The notes beneath the pieces were generated by a model. The model searched no databases. It saw only the letters and a list, made by a program, of their open reading frames with translations, and was not told the DNA's origin. 64,000 nt of DNA. Source: CBDFLA01 sp965248915 (GTDB lineage Bacteria > Pseudomonadota > Alphaproteobacteria > M2410). The position numbers and the translations under genes were made by a program. Within the stretch, counting starts at the first letter, position 1. Each line of letters begins with the position of its first letter. Below, piece after piece: positions 26,053 through 35,278 of the stretch. The stretch covers positions 248,001-312,000 of the forward strand of contig OZ252216.1 of NCBI GenBank assembly GCA_965248915.1. Reading direction: 5' to 3'.

Positions 26053-26844
26053 TCAGGCCCGGCCTGGGGTCGCAAAGGGATGTCCAGCGGACAGCCCGCC
26101 GCACACAGCCACCGCTTGGCCGTTCACATAAGATGCATCGTCACTGGCTAGGAACAAGGCGGTCTGAGCGATTTCTTCTGGATGGCCATACCGGCGCAGC
26201 GGATTGAGTTGGCCAATTTTGTGGGTCGATCCGCGCTCTGCAGCGGCGTCGAAAATTGGTTTTGTCATGCCTGTTTCAATAAGGCCAGGGCAAATGGCAT
26301 TGGTGCGCACGCCCGTACCAAAAAGTTGATAGGCCGATGTTTGAACCAGCGACACGACGCCCGCCTTACTTGCGCTATAGGCTGCCGATCCCGCATTCGA
26401 TCTAAGACCAGCGACCGACGCTGTACACACGATGGAGCCACCGCCATTTTCAATCATCACAGGCGCCGCATGTTTAATAGCAAGGAAAGGACCAATGAGA
26501 TTGACGCGTAAAATGTCTTCAAACATCGTGACCTCGGTATCCAAGACCGTTGTCATGCCTCCGCTAATTCCGGCATTGGCGTAAACCGCATGAAGACCGC
26601 CGAAAGAATCGATAGCCTTGGCAATCAGCGCTTTGACCTCCTCTTCATTCCCTGCATCGGTGGGCTGGCCAATGGCCTCGTGACCTGCACTTGAGATCTG
26701 CTCAAGTGTTTCTTGTAAACCTTCCTCGGCCACATCGGCCGCCACGACACGCGCGCCTTCTGCGGCGAAAAGTTTAGCCGAAGCACGTCCTATTCCCGAA
26801 GCCGCACCGGTGACGATCGCGACTTTGCCATCTAGTCTACCCAT
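26053..26844 (-). CDS. Short-chain dehydrogenase/reductase (SDR)
   Basis: 263 residues. The cofactor motif is TGAASGIGRASAKL (about 12-25), the structural NAG motif is ANAGISGG, and the catalytic triad is Ser in CTASVAGLRS with YSASK (YxxxK). AADVAEE after beta 2 suggests NAD preference. Start ATG 26844 (MGRLDGKVAIVTG). It probably oxidises a hydroxyacyl-CoA or alcohol within the acyl-CoA operon 24199-26844. Confidence 0.92.
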   Translation of the reverse strand: MGRLDGKVAIVTGAASGIGRASAKLFAAEGARVVAADVAEEGLQETLEQISSAGHEAIGQPTDAGNEEEVKALIAKAIDSFGGLHAVYANAGISGGMTTVLDTEVTMFEDILRVNLIGPFLAIKHAAPVMIENGGGSIVCTASVAGLRSNAGSAAYSASKAGVVSLVQTSAYQLFGTGVRTNAICPGLIETGMTKPIFDAAAERGSTHKIGQLNPLRRYGHPEEIAQTALFLASDDASYVNGQAVAVCGGLSAGHPFATPGRA

Positions 26845-26939
26845 CTCGCATTTCCTCATTTTTGAGTTGTTGTGTCTGGAGTCTTAGCCTGACTTGCCGT
26901 CAGGGGCCAGACCGAACTCTGAAATGAGGTGGTGGGGAC

Positions 26940-28184
26940 TTAGGATGCGCCTTCTATTGTGTCCGATGTCATATGATCAAGAAAGATGCGAACAATGGCC
27001 GCTGCTTCACTGCGAATGGCATTCGAGCCCGTTCGGCTGGACGAATTGGCACACATAGCGATCACGACGCCGCTGTCCGGCATGAGGATCAATATAGCAA
27101 CACCGCCAACCGCTGTGCCGCCATGGTTGATCATGGTGATAATGGTTTCACTGTCACTCGGGTAGTACATGCCGCCATTGCGCCACCCGAGGCCATAATG
27201 TTGCGGATTGAGCTCACCCGAAGGAAGGGCGCGTGGCGTGAACAATTCGTTCAGCGTTTCCGGTTCAACAATGTGACCGGCTAGAAGGGCACTTCCAAAC
27301 CTCACAAGATCCGAAGGTGTTGATGCGATGCCGCCACCAGCCCATTTGTAACTCACATTTGTTTCTGGCGCAGGAAGGAGACCACCTTCGGGAAAGAGTT
27401 GAAAATAATCCGACACCCGGTTCTCAACTGTCCGATCAGAAAAATCCGCAGATGTGTGGGTCATTTGCAGCGGATCAAAAAGTGACGTCTGCAAGAGATC
27501 AAGAAAGGGCTGCCCACTTGCGCCCTCGAGAGCCGCGCTTGCAAGTGTGTAACCATAGGTGCTGTAGCTGAATGAGGAATCCGGTTCAAACAGAAGGTCA
27601 TCATCGGCAAAGATCGAAAGACTGTCCTCGACACTATCGAACTGTTCATTGAGGCCCGTCTCAGAGAACGTTGGTGGAATACGGGCGAATTCGTAGTGTC
27701 GTATTCCCGCCTGGTGAGACAAAAGTTGTCGCGTGGTCATGACCCAAGTTTTTTCTGGGAACGTTGGAACGTAAGTTCGCACATCTGCATCTAGATCGAA
27801 AGTGTCGGCCTCAAACAGGAGAGCGGCCGCAACGGCTGTTAGGGTTTTCGAAACACTGCCAATCGCAAACCGCGATTCCAATGTCACAGGTGCATTGCTA
27901 TCCAAGTCGGTGACGCCAAGTGCCTCTGCCCAGACCAGTTCTCCTTTGACGCTTATCGCCAGGGAAAGCGCCGGAGCCGAAAGATCTTGGCGCGCTTGTG
28001 CCAATAGCTCACGTGACGCCTTAATCGCGGGCAGGTACTGATCGTCATAAACTTTTGAGACGATCTGGCTGCTAGGATCAAGGGCTGGGATTTCTCTCAT
28101 TTCCTGATACGTGAGGAAGGCAAGCGCGCCAACTCCCAAAAGGAGGACGCCAAGCACTATTGCGATGTATTTCAATATTCTCAT
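26940..28184 (-). CDS. Serine hydrolase, beta-lactamase/class C-like
   Basis: 414 residues with an N-terminal membrane helix (ILKYIAIVLGVLLLGVGALAF). The nucleophile motif is SxxK in AIGSVSKTLTAV (Ser110, Lys113). The second motif is YST instead of YSN (SFSYSTYGYTLA), and the third is HGGT (MINHGGTAVGG). This is the family of penicillin-binding-like esterases and D-peptidases; antibiotic hydrolysis is not implied. The ATG at 28184 overlaps the TetR stop (ATGA), so expression is coupled to its regulator. Confidence 0.88.
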   Translation of the reverse strand: MRILKYIAIVLGVLLLGVGALAFLTYQEMREIPALDPSSQIVSKVYDDQYLPAIKASRELLAQARQDLSAPALSLAISVKGELVWAEALGVTDLDSNAPVTLESRFAIGSVSKTLTAVAAALLFEADTFDLDADVRTYVPTFPEKTWVMTTRQLLSHQAGIRHYEFARIPPTFSETGLNEQFDSVEDSLSIFADDDLLFEPDSSFSYSTYGYTLASAALEGASGQPFLDLLQTSLFDPLQMTHTSADFSDRTVENRVSDYFQLFPEGGLLPAPETNVSYKWAGGGIASTPSDLVRFGSALLAGHIVEPETLNELFTPRALPSGELNPQHYGLGWRNGGMYYPSDSETIITMINHGGTAVGGVAILILMPDSGVVIAMCANSSSRTGSNAIRSEAAAIVRIFLDHMTSDTIEGAS

Positions 28185-28819
28185 GACGAATTCCTTGATC
28201 CAAGATACGTGCAAACCATCTGTGTGAGTTCCTGTTGAAACTCCGTGTCACTTGTCGTCAACACGGTGCGTTCGTCGGTGAACAAATAGTGATGCCGGCT
28301 TGCTGAGAGGATGATCTTCAAAGCAAACGTCGCCGCCATCTTACTGTCTGTGGCCCCAAGCTCAGTTGCCGTGTTTTGAAGGGTTTCTTCGAGTTCGCGA
28401 ACAAGGCCGAGCTTAGGTGCCATGGGCTCTAGCAAATGATCATCACCCTTGGAGCGATTCCAAAACAGGAGCGTTCCCGATCGCATCAGCGCGGGCCGCA
28501 TTTGAAATGCCTCTCCAACCAATTGGACGATGCGCGAAATTCTTTCTTCGGGCGAATAGGAGGGAAGATCAGTGAGCGTTGCATGAACCCGTTCGTTCAC
28601 ATTGTTCATGTGCTCTTCGAACAAGGCTGCCAACATCGCGTACTTGTCCGAAAACCGAGCGTAAAAACTCCCGGTCGTTGTTTTTGCCTCCGTCACGAGT
28701 TGCTGTAACGTGATTTTTTCAAACGGGCGATCCGACATGAGTTTTTCGGCCGCCTCCATCAACCGGTGCAGGGTTTCTTTGCTTCGTTCTTGTTTCGGCG
28801 CTCGAATGGTTTGCGACAT
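28181..28819 (-). CDS. TetR-family transcriptional regulator
   Basis: 212 residues. The N-terminal helix-turn-helix contains RSKETLHRLMEAAEKLMSD, ITLQQLVTEAKTTTGSFYAR and FSDKYAMLAALFEEHM. The C-terminal domain is helical with unknown ligand. It is the first gene of a two-gene unit with the serine hydrolase (ATGA overlap). A perfect inverted repeat lies 17 bp upstream of its start, so autoregulation is likely. Confidence 0.9.
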   Translation of the reverse strand: MSQTIRAPKQERSKETLHRLMEAAEKLMSDRPFEKITLQQLVTEAKTTTGSFYARFSDKYAMLAALFEEHMNNVNERVHATLTDLPSYSPEERISRIVQLVGEAFQMRPALMRSGTLLFWNRSKGDDHLLEPMAPKLGLVRELEETLQNTATELGATDSKMAATFALKIILSASRHHYLFTDERTVLTTSDTEFQQELTQMVCTYLGSRNSS

Positions 28820-28835
28820 GTCAGTTCAAATTAAA

Positions 28836-28855
28836 ATTATAATGATAGTTATAAT
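28836..28855. promoter_or_regulatory. Candidate operator ATTATAA-N6-TTATAAT
   Basis: A perfect 20-bp inverted repeat with 7-bp arms in an AT-rich gap upstream of the TetR gene; TTATAAT on the minus strand could itself be the -10 element. The next gene on the upstream side (acyl-CoA dehydrogenase) ends at 28935. Confidence 0.5.
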
Positions 28856-28934
28856 AATGAGATGAGAGTATTCGGCGCAAGGAAAATCGAGATGCTTAGT
28901 CTAATACATTGAAATTAAACGATATTGTGAGAGA

Positions 28935-30092
28935 TCAGCCACGTCGACCGGGCAAGGTTCCCATCATTTTTGAGATGATCGACAACATAACTTCATCAGC
29001 CCCGCCGCCAATTGAACCAAGCCGACCGTCGCGGTAGGCCCGCGTAATCGGCGTTTCGGCCATGTACCCCATTCCGCCCCAATATTGGAGGCAGGCGTCG
29101 ACAAGCTCGCGATTGAGGCGGGTGGCTTTCAGTTTGCACATGGAGGCGAGCATCGTCATGTCTTCACCGGCAACATAGTTTTCAACGGTTTTCCAAGTGA
29201 GCGCACGCAAGGCCTCCAACTCGGTTTGCAATTCGGCCAATCGAAAATGAACCACTTGATTGTCGAGCACAGAATTACCGAAGATCTTTCGCTCTCTCGT
29301 ATACTCAATGGTTTGGTCGATTGTCCGTTGAAGAGAGGTGAGCGCATTGAGCGCCGCATACATACGCTCTTCTTGGAACTGAATCATTTGATATGTGAAG
29401 CCAGCGCCCTCCTCCCCAATTAGATATCGTTGCGGAACACGCACATCTTCAAAGAAGAGTTCCGCTGTGTCTGAGGAGTGCATGCCGAGCTTGTCGAGCG
29501 TTCGCGCAACAGTGAAACCTTTTGTATCGGTCGGGACGCAGATCAGAGATTTATTCTTGTGTTTAGGTCCATCATCGGTGTTGGCAAGCAGGCAAAGCCA
29601 GTCGGCCTGCGCGCCATTGGTGATGAATAACTTTGACCCGTTGATTACGTAGTCGCCGCCGTCTTTGCGTGCCGTGGTTTTTATGGAGGCGACATCGGAT
29701 CCGGCACCGTGCTCGGTTACGGCGATGGAACAAACCTGATCTCCGGAGATTGCGGGGACTAGGAACTCCTTGCAGACCTCTTCCGATCCAAAGCGAGCCA
29801 GGGCCGGTGTCGCCATCTGGGTTTGCACACCGATCGCCATGGGCACACCGCCACAATTGATATGGCCTAGAGTTTCATTGAAGACAGCCGCATAGGAGTA
29901 ATCGAGGCCAAGTCCGCCGTAAGTTTCCGGCTTGTCGATGCCTAGGAAACCGAGGTTCCCCATCTTCTTGAAGACTTCGTGGGCCGGAAAGGGACCGTTC
30001 TTCTCCCAAGCGTCCACATGGGGGTTAATCTCCGCGTCGATGAATTTCTCCAACGAGCGCCGAAGCTCCTCGTGTTCCTGTGTAAATTGCAT
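28935..30092 (-). CDS. Acyl-CoA dehydrogenase family protein
   Basis: 385 residues, the standard length. Typical strings are MQFTQEHEELRRSLEKFIDA, ITVTEHGAGSDVASIKTTAR (substrate/FAD loop), GSKLFITNGAQADW, KLGMHSSDTAEL and YWGGMGYMAETPITRAYRD. The region RLGSIGGGADEVMLSIISKM is of the citronellyl-/isovaleryl-CoA-like branch. The substrate is not readable, although branched or terpenoid acyl-CoA is plausible. It stands alone on the minus strand, 95 bp downstream of the small exported protein gene. Confidence 0.92.
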   Translation of the reverse strand: MQFTQEHEELRRSLEKFIDAEINPHVDAWEKNGPFPAHEVFKKMGNLGFLGIDKPETYGGLGLDYSYAAVFNETLGHINCGGVPMAIGVQTQMATPALARFGSEEVCKEFLVPAISGDQVCSIAVTEHGAGSDVASIKTTARKDGGDYVINGSKLFITNGAQADWLCLLANTDDGPKHKNKSLICVPTDTKGFTVARTLDKLGMHSSDTAELFFEDVRVPQRYLIGEEGAGFTYQMIQFQEERMYAALNALTSLQRTIDQTIEYTRERKIFGNSVLDNQVVHFRLAELQTELEALRALTWKTVENYVAGEDMTMLASMCKLKATRLNRELVDACLQYWGGMGYMAETPITRAYRDGRLGSIGGGADEVMLSIISKMMGTLPGRRG

Positions 30093-30187
30093 GTCTACTC
30101 CCTCGCATGAGTGCTTCTTTAAGCGGCGCCGTCATGCGAGGTAATTTACAGACATTCCGTTGGAAGCCAAATCAAAAGCGTCAGGTA

Positions 30188-30739
30188 TTACTCAGCGGCT
30201 TTCGGCTTGTAGAGCCCATCAAACCAATCGTCCCACGCATCTTTTTCAGCATTGAACTGTTGGAAGTACTGCCGAACCGTTCCATCCTCGTTCGGCGTCC
30301 AGGTACCACGGAAAGGAACACCTGCGTCGCGGTTGTAATAGTAGATCTCACCTTCGAGCACCATGGAGCCATCTTTCAACCCACCAACGATATCGATAGA
30401 ATAGCCACCTCCGGATACCCAAACTTGTCGCCATTCTTTTTTGACAGGGTTGTAGTAGTTGATCGACCGGCCCGAGCTACCGCCCTGACCGGACCAAGTT
30501 TCGATCAATGCGCAGTCCGCTTCGACTTTCTCAATCCGGTTCGTACCAGCGAACTTGCCTTGCGCCCGGCCGGTCACGCTCCACTCCCCAACCCAAAAGT
30601 CGAAATCAGAAAAGTGTGCGTCTCGTTCACAGATCGGTCTCTTGTCTTCCGCCGGCACAGTTGCCTCCTCTGCCCATACATGTGAGCCGCCAATAAGTGT
30701 CGCCACACATGCGGCGAAAATAGTTCTGGATATTTTCAT
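30188..30739 (-). CDS. Exported DUF1579-like protein
   Basis: 183 residues from ATG 30739, which has GGGGAGAG upstream; the longer frame to 31369 is a shadow of the PfpI gene. A signal peptide (MKISRTIFAACVATLIGG, cleavage near VWAEE) is followed by a beta-rich domain opening DAHFSDFDFWVGEWSVTG, the usual start of DUF1579-like proteins, and GTWTPNEDGTVRQYFQQ. The function is unknown. It is last in a probable unit with PfpI and GlxA-type genes. Confidence 0.75.
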   Translation of the reverse strand: MKISRTIFAACVATLIGGSHVWAEEATVPAEDKRPICERDAHFSDFDFWVGEWSVTGRAQGKFAGTNRIEKVEADCALIETWSGQGGSSGRSINYYNPVKKEWRQVWVSGGGYSIDIVGGLKDGSMVLEGEIYYYNRDAGVPFRGTWTPNEDGTVRQYFQQFNAEKDAWDDWFDGLYKPKAAE

Positions 30740-30803
30740 GTTCTCTCCCCTCCAGCGTTTCGGTCCAGATTGTCTTAGCTGTGACCACATTGAAAAACTT
30801 TGG

Positions 30804-31418
30804 CTATACTTCCGCAGCGTAAGGTGGCGCTGGATCGTACTCCATGTAGCGTTGCGTCGTTCGTGCATGATCCGCTCCCCAGATCTCACCGACAAGCCAC
30901 AAGGCCATATCGATGCCGGCCGAAACCCCTGCAGCGGTGACCACATTTCCGTCCCGAACATAGCGGATGTCTTCAAGCACTTCCGACACCTTACCGTGTT
31001 TGCGCAACTCCTCAACAAACCCCCAATGGGTGGTGACGCGTTTTCCTTCCGCCGGTCCAGCTTCTGCAAGGAGGACGGCACCTGTGCAAACACCGGTAAC
31101 CCAGATGCAATCATGTGCGACCGTTGCGATCCAATCGATGATCTTTCCATTCTCCACTTCCGTGCGGGTGCCTTGTCCACCTGGTACCAGCAAAATGTCA
31201 AGCTTCGGCGCATCAGCAATCGAATAGTCCGGCACAACACGCATGCCCTTGGCACATCGAACCGGCTCTGTCGTTTCTGCAATCGTGATGACCTTGCCCT
31301 CAGGGAGGGCACCCTGGTTACGCACCATGGTAGAGACAGTGAACACTTCCCAAGGGCCCACGAAATCAAGCTCTTCGGCGTCGGGGAAGAGAAGAAGGCC
31401 TATGGTTAGATCTGACAT
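30804..31418 (-). CDS. DJ-1/PfpI family protein
   Basis: 204 residues with the DJ-1/PfpI fold. The start MSDLTIGLLLFPDAEELDFV and the Glu in GPWEVF are typical. The nucleophile elbow is WVTGVCTGAVLLAEAG (Cys near residue 104), followed by VTTHW, as in the isonitrile-hydratase/ThiJ branch. It might be a hydratase or glyoxalase-like enzyme. It follows a GlxA-type regulator of the same superfamily after 15 bp, which suggests co-transcription. Confidence 0.87.
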   Translation of the reverse strand: MSDLTIGLLLFPDAEELDFVGPWEVFTVSTMVRNQGALPEGKVITIAETTEPVRCAKGMRVVPDYSIADAPKLDILLVPGGQGTRTEVENGKIIDWIATVAHDCIWVTGVCTGAVLLAEAGPAEGKRVTTHWGFVEELRKHGKVSEVLEDIRYVRDGNVVTAAGVSAGIDMALWLVGEIWGADHARTTQRYMEYDPAPPYAAEV

Positions 31419-31433
31419 GATTTGATCCCTGTT

Positions 31434-32426
31434 CTAGAGTGTTGTTGAAAAGCGTGAACGATAATCTTGCGGACTGACCCCAAGATGTTTGTGAAAAACG
31501 CGGCGTAAGGTTTCTTGAGATTTGAACCCGTGTTGACCAGCGATGACACCAAGTGATTGTGAACTCGCCTCGAGGGTGCGCCGAACCGCATCAAGCCGCG
31601 CCAGCTCTACAAATTTCGCAGGAGTTGTTTTTGTCTCTTCGAAAAAGCGGCGCAAGAAAGTCCGCTCGCTCATATGCACACGTTCAGCAAGCTTCGGCAC
31701 CGACAAGTCAGCATCAAGGTTCTCCACAACCCACGCGAGGAGGTCCGCTATTGCCGGCGTTTCTGCGGATTGCGCAACAAGGTGCGCGGAGAATTGTGAC
31801 TGCCCACCGGGGCGCATCATGAACATGACGTTCTTTCTTGCCACTGCGAGCGAAATATCGCGTCCTAAGTCTTCCGCAATCAATGCAAGCGAGAGATCCA
31901 TGCCCGCCGTGACGCCGGCCGAAGTCCATACATTGTCGTCGCGAACGAAAAGGGCGTCGGCTTCGAGTTGTGTATCGGGAAACATATGGGCGAATGACCT
32001 GCAGGCGCCCCAATGTGTCGTCGCGCGACGATCTTTCAAAAGCCCTGCTTTCGCCAGAAGGAAAGCGCCGGAACAAATGGAGACAATGCGTCTCACCTTC
32101 TGCGCATTGGAACGAATGAAAGCGATAAGGTCTTCATCGGCCATCGCGTCTGACGTCGCATCACCACCAGAGACGATCAACGTATCGATGTCTTCATCAT
32201 AATCCAAAAAGCTGTGATGGGCGTGCAAGGTCAATCCCCCCGACATATCGAGAGGCCCTGGGTCATGTGCGAGTAAGACCGTCGCATATGGGGGAGTTGC
32301 CCGATTCAATTTGTGTTTCGCAATTGTGTTTGCGCCGGCAAACATTTCCAGTGGCCCCGCAATGTCGAGCACTTGCGCGCCGGGAAAGCCGACCATGGCG
32401 ATGATTTTAGTCTGGGTATCTTGCAT
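31434..32426 (-). CDS. GlxA-family transcriptional regulator (DJ-1 domain plus AraC HTH)
   Basis: 330 residues. An N-terminal DJ-1/PfpI domain (IAMVGFPGAQVLDIAGPLEM, VSICSGAFLLAKAG, RRATTHWGACRSF) precedes an AraC DNA-binding domain (SVPKLAERVHMSERTFLRRF, FKSQETLRRVFHKHLGVSPQ). Such proteins sense small molecules with the DJ-1 domain. It heads a unit with the PfpI protein and the DUF1579-like protein. Two inverted copies of a CGCCAA-type motif lie just upstream. Confidence 0.93.
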   Translation of the reverse strand: MQDTQTKIIAMVGFPGAQVLDIAGPLEMFAGANTIAKHKLNRATPPYATVLLAHDPGPLDMSGGLTLHAHHSFLDYDEDIDTLIVSGGDATSDAMADEDLIAFIRSNAQKVRRIVSICSGAFLLAKAGLLKDRRATTHWGACRSFAHMFPDTQLEADALFVRDDNVWTSAGVTAGMDLSLALIAEDLGRDISLAVARKNVMFMMRPGGQSQFSAHLVAQSAETPAIADLLAWVVENLDADLSVPKLAERVHMSERTFLRRFFEETKTTPAKFVELARLDAVRRTLEASSQSLGVIAGQHGFKSQETLRRVFHKHLGVSPQDYRSRFSTTL

Positions 32427-32451
32427 GAGGCCAAGTTACCGTGGAACGTTC

Positions 32452-32488
32452 TTGGCGGAAATGACAAAAATCCCTCAATTTACGCCAA
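32452..32488. promoter_or_regulatory. Inverted pair of ATTTnCGCCAA motifs upstream of the GlxA-type gene
   Basis: ATTTCCGCCAA is read on the minus strand at 32462-32452 and ATTTACGCCAA on the plus strand at 32478-32488; the two 11-mers differ at one position. They lie 25-62 bp upstream of the start codon and could bind the AraC-type regulator. Confidence 0.4.
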
Positions 32489-32577
32489 ATTGAACAATCA
32501 TAGACCCCCGGATCGCTGTCCCGCCCCTCGCGAAATTCTAGAGTTCCACTGGACGGTGAACTTATGCAGCTCCTAAG

Positions 32578-34765
32578 CTAATCGCCCGCATCGGCATCTC
32601 TTGAAACCGGTTCCCAGCCAAGCTTGGCGCGCTCCGCATTGATGTGGCGATAGGTTTTGTCCATCAATCGATTGAAATCTTCGCGCTTTTTGAGAGGCTT
32701 GAAGGCCTTGAAGACTTCAATGCTCCAATAAGGGTAGTTTTGATCTGTGAGCTTCTCAAGAGACGCCATCGCCCCATCATAATCGCCCTCAACGGCCTTA
32801 GTCATTGCTTCATAACCCGCAATATCCAGGCCGTAACCACGGCGATCAGCTTCTTCGAGGCAGGTTTTGAGAGTTTTGATAAGGGCATTGGCTTCTTCCA
32901 TCCTTCCGCCTGCTTGCAGGATGTCGAGAGCCCAAGGCGCATCAATTCGATCTGGCCGAGTTCCAAAGAGAGGGCCGTCAATGGACTGATCCAATTCCAA
33001 GATCAACTCCGCCGCCTCACCGCGGGTGCTCTCATCGCCATCGGTGTAGAGAAGCTTTGCTTCCGCGACGATCGCGATGGGTTTATCAGAGTCTCTGGAG
33101 CTCTTCTTGAGTTGTTCCAGGGCCATCTGAGATGTAGTGCGGTCACCACCCCCAAAGCTCATCCACAACTTCATACCAGGAAATGGTGACCCCACGACCG
33201 CGACGTCAAGGTTCTTCAACTGAAAAGCCGTAAAGACAATCGGCGGAACAAAGGGCGTGCCAGATCTCTCTTTGTACTCGACGGCCAATTGATGGGCTTT
33301 CGCGATCTCACCTTGAGCCCAAACTGTGAAGATATCGGCATATGTGTGAGCGGATGAGTCCTCGCCCGCGATCTCTTTGAGCCGATCTAAAATTTTGGCC
33401 GCTTCCTCGGCCCTGCCGTCATAGACATAGTTGCGAGCGAGATTTGTCATTGCCGGAACCGAGCGCGGGTCAAGTTTGTATGCAGTCTCGAAATCGGCAA
33501 TCTCCTTGTTCCTGAATCCGGAGGCACCATAGGAGTTCCCGCGCCAAAGATAGGCATGGGCAAGATTGGGTGACAGCTCAATGGCCCGGTCGAGATAATT
33601 GATGGATGTTTCTGGATTGCCGAGATTCATCTGCAAAAAGACCATTCGACGCATGGGCATCCGCAAGCAATGGATCAAGTTCAAGCGCTTTGGCGATGAC
33701 AGGCTCCGCCAGTTTGTTGGATTGGGGCTCTGGTATGTCCCCATAATTGCGCACCGACAGAAGCATGTAGGCATCTGCTTTACCGGCATATGCCGGCGCA
33801 TAGGTTGGATCAAACGTAATAGCTTCATCAAAGTCGGCGAGGGTTTGATAGAGCGGTTCCTTCTCGCGCTTTTCTAGATTGTGACGCCCTTTGAGATAGG
33901 CGTTGTAAGCGTCTAGATTGGTGACTTTCAGTGGGCCTGTAACCGTTTGAACCTCACCAGACAAGTGAAATTGCAGAGCGCCGACGATTGCCCGGCTGAT
34001 CTCGTCCTGAATGGCAAAAACATCCCTAAGTTCACGGTCGTATGTGTCGGACCATAGGTGATAACCAGTATCTGTCTCAATGAGCTGTGCCGTGATGCGG
34101 AGCTTTGCGCCGGACTTGCGCACACTACCTTCAAGAATTGTGTCGACGTCTAGCTCATGGCCAATCTGCTTGATGTCTTGACTTTGCCCCTTAAAGGCGA
34201 AAGACGAAGTCCTCGCGGCAAGGCGAAGATTTTTGTTCTTCGCCAAAAGGTTCAGAAGTTCTTCTGAAATGCCGTCGGAGAAATACTCTTGTTGTGCATC
34301 ATCGCTCATTTTCACAAACGGCAACACGGCAATGGACTCGTAAGAGTCTTTGCGATTGACGCCTGGGGTGCTTGGTTCTTCTGTTTGAACATCGGCGACT
34401 TCTAAAGCACGATCACCAGAAACAAAAAAGCGTTCAACCAATAGGGCGACCACCGCAAGGCTCAAGACCGCAATGATGACGTGATTAAGTTTCCTGCCTG
34501 TGTTCGCTGTTAGCGAATCATCAACACCAACTTCAGAGGTCTTCTTCAAACCGGCCGGCGTGAGTTCAAATGCCCAGGCGAAAATGAGAATAAATGGAAA
34601 GCCAATGGCGAGTATGAAAATGACAAAGGGAAGTGTCCATTCGGGCAATTCCAATGCCGGTGCGACAATTGCTCCAACCTGTAGAATGAACCAGGACAAC
34701 ACCGCATATGCGATCCCAACGCGAAACAAATTTCGGCGTTTGAGTTCTTGAAACAACTGGCCCAT
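32578..34765 (-). pseudogene. TolB-like/TPR inner-membrane protein, split by a frameshift
   Basis: Two overlapping frames make one family protein. The 5' frame (34765 to about 33635) has an N-terminal soluble tail, two membrane helices, a third helix, then a TolB-N/FlgO-like domain (IAVLPFVKMSDDAQQEYFSD, VDTILEGSVRKSGAKLRI) and the first TPR units, reaching ADAHASNGLF. The +1-related frame carries on with LQMNLGNPETSINYLDRAIE and TPRs to 32578. The break is at a run of five T (33635-33639 as A on the plus strand); four T would give GLLQMNLG and restore about 729 residues. It may be a real mutation, a sequencing slip or, less likely, recoding. Confidence 0.82.
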
Positions 34766-34838
34766 AGAATTGGGACGCCCCGATTACCTGCGCGAGGGCG
34801 AAACTACTTGATTTTATGAGGGATTAGCAAATCTTGCC

Positions 34839-35099
34839 TCACCCGCCCCTCAGCGCCTGGAAGATCATGACTTCAGATATGCCTTCCAATGGCGCATTCA
34901 AGTCGAGGGTCTGGTTGGCGTTAAGGAAAAGCCTGATATTGGGGCGCGTTTGGCCCTGCTCATCGATCATCCGGTTGCGTATGCCGGGATACATACGATC
35001 CAGATCCCATAGCAAGTCAGCTAAGGTATCTCCCTCGGCTTCGACTACTCTTTGTCGATCCGTGTAAGAAAGGAGCGGTTCCGGGAGAACTACCTTCAT
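34839..35099 (-). CDS. MoaD/ThiS-family sulfur-carrier-like protein
   Basis: 86 residues with a ubiquitin-like pattern: VVEAEGDTLADLLWDLDRMY after the first strands, RLFLNANQTLDLNAPLEG and a C-terminal diglycine (IFQALRGG), required for adenylation and thiocarboxylate formation. No moaE, moeB, thiF or thiG gene is nearby, so its activating enzyme is elsewhere. It begins inside the stop of the preceding beta-propeller gene (ATGA), a pairing that suggests a joint function unrelated to molybdopterin. Confidence 0.82.
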   Translation of the reverse strand: MKVVLPEPLLSYTDRQRVVEAEGDTLADLLWDLDRMYPGIRNRMIDEQGQTRPNIRLFLNANQTLDLNAPLEGISEVMIFQALRGG

Positions 35100-35278
35100 G
35101 GTGCCAATTCGACCGCCTCAATCGAGTACACTTTCGGAAGGTGCGCGGCGATCTGGGTCCAGGAGTGACCCTCATTATTGCTCGCCCATATTTCTCCTCC
35201 GGTTGTTCCAAAATAGAGGCCCAATGGATCATGCTGATCTGAACACATGCACTGGCGAAGCACCGTCAACCAGCCTTA
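35096..35278 (-). pseudogene. C-terminal remainder of the beta-propeller protein behind an in-frame TAA
   Basis: After TAA at 35278-35276 the same frame continues for 59 codons to a TGA at 35098-35096, with a good repeat end (HDPLGLYFGTTGGEIWAS, NNEGHSWTQIAAHLPKVYSI). A C-to-T change of CAA (Gln) would explain the stop. The final TGA overlaps the ATG of the MoaD-like gene, so the original coupling is preserved. Confidence 0.7.

Noticed and set aside
26888..26904. CCTGAC/GTCAGG hairpin after the serine hydrolase gene
   Set aside because: Short stem and no T tract on the minus strand; not a convincing terminator.
30555..31409. Plus-strand frame of 284 codons
   Set aside because: Opposite the DUF1579-like and PfpI genes, which have clear family motifs; a shadow.
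33635..33639. Programmed +1 frameshift in the TPR gene
   Set aside because: No in-frame stop or stimulator near the slippery run; mutation or sequencing error is simpler.
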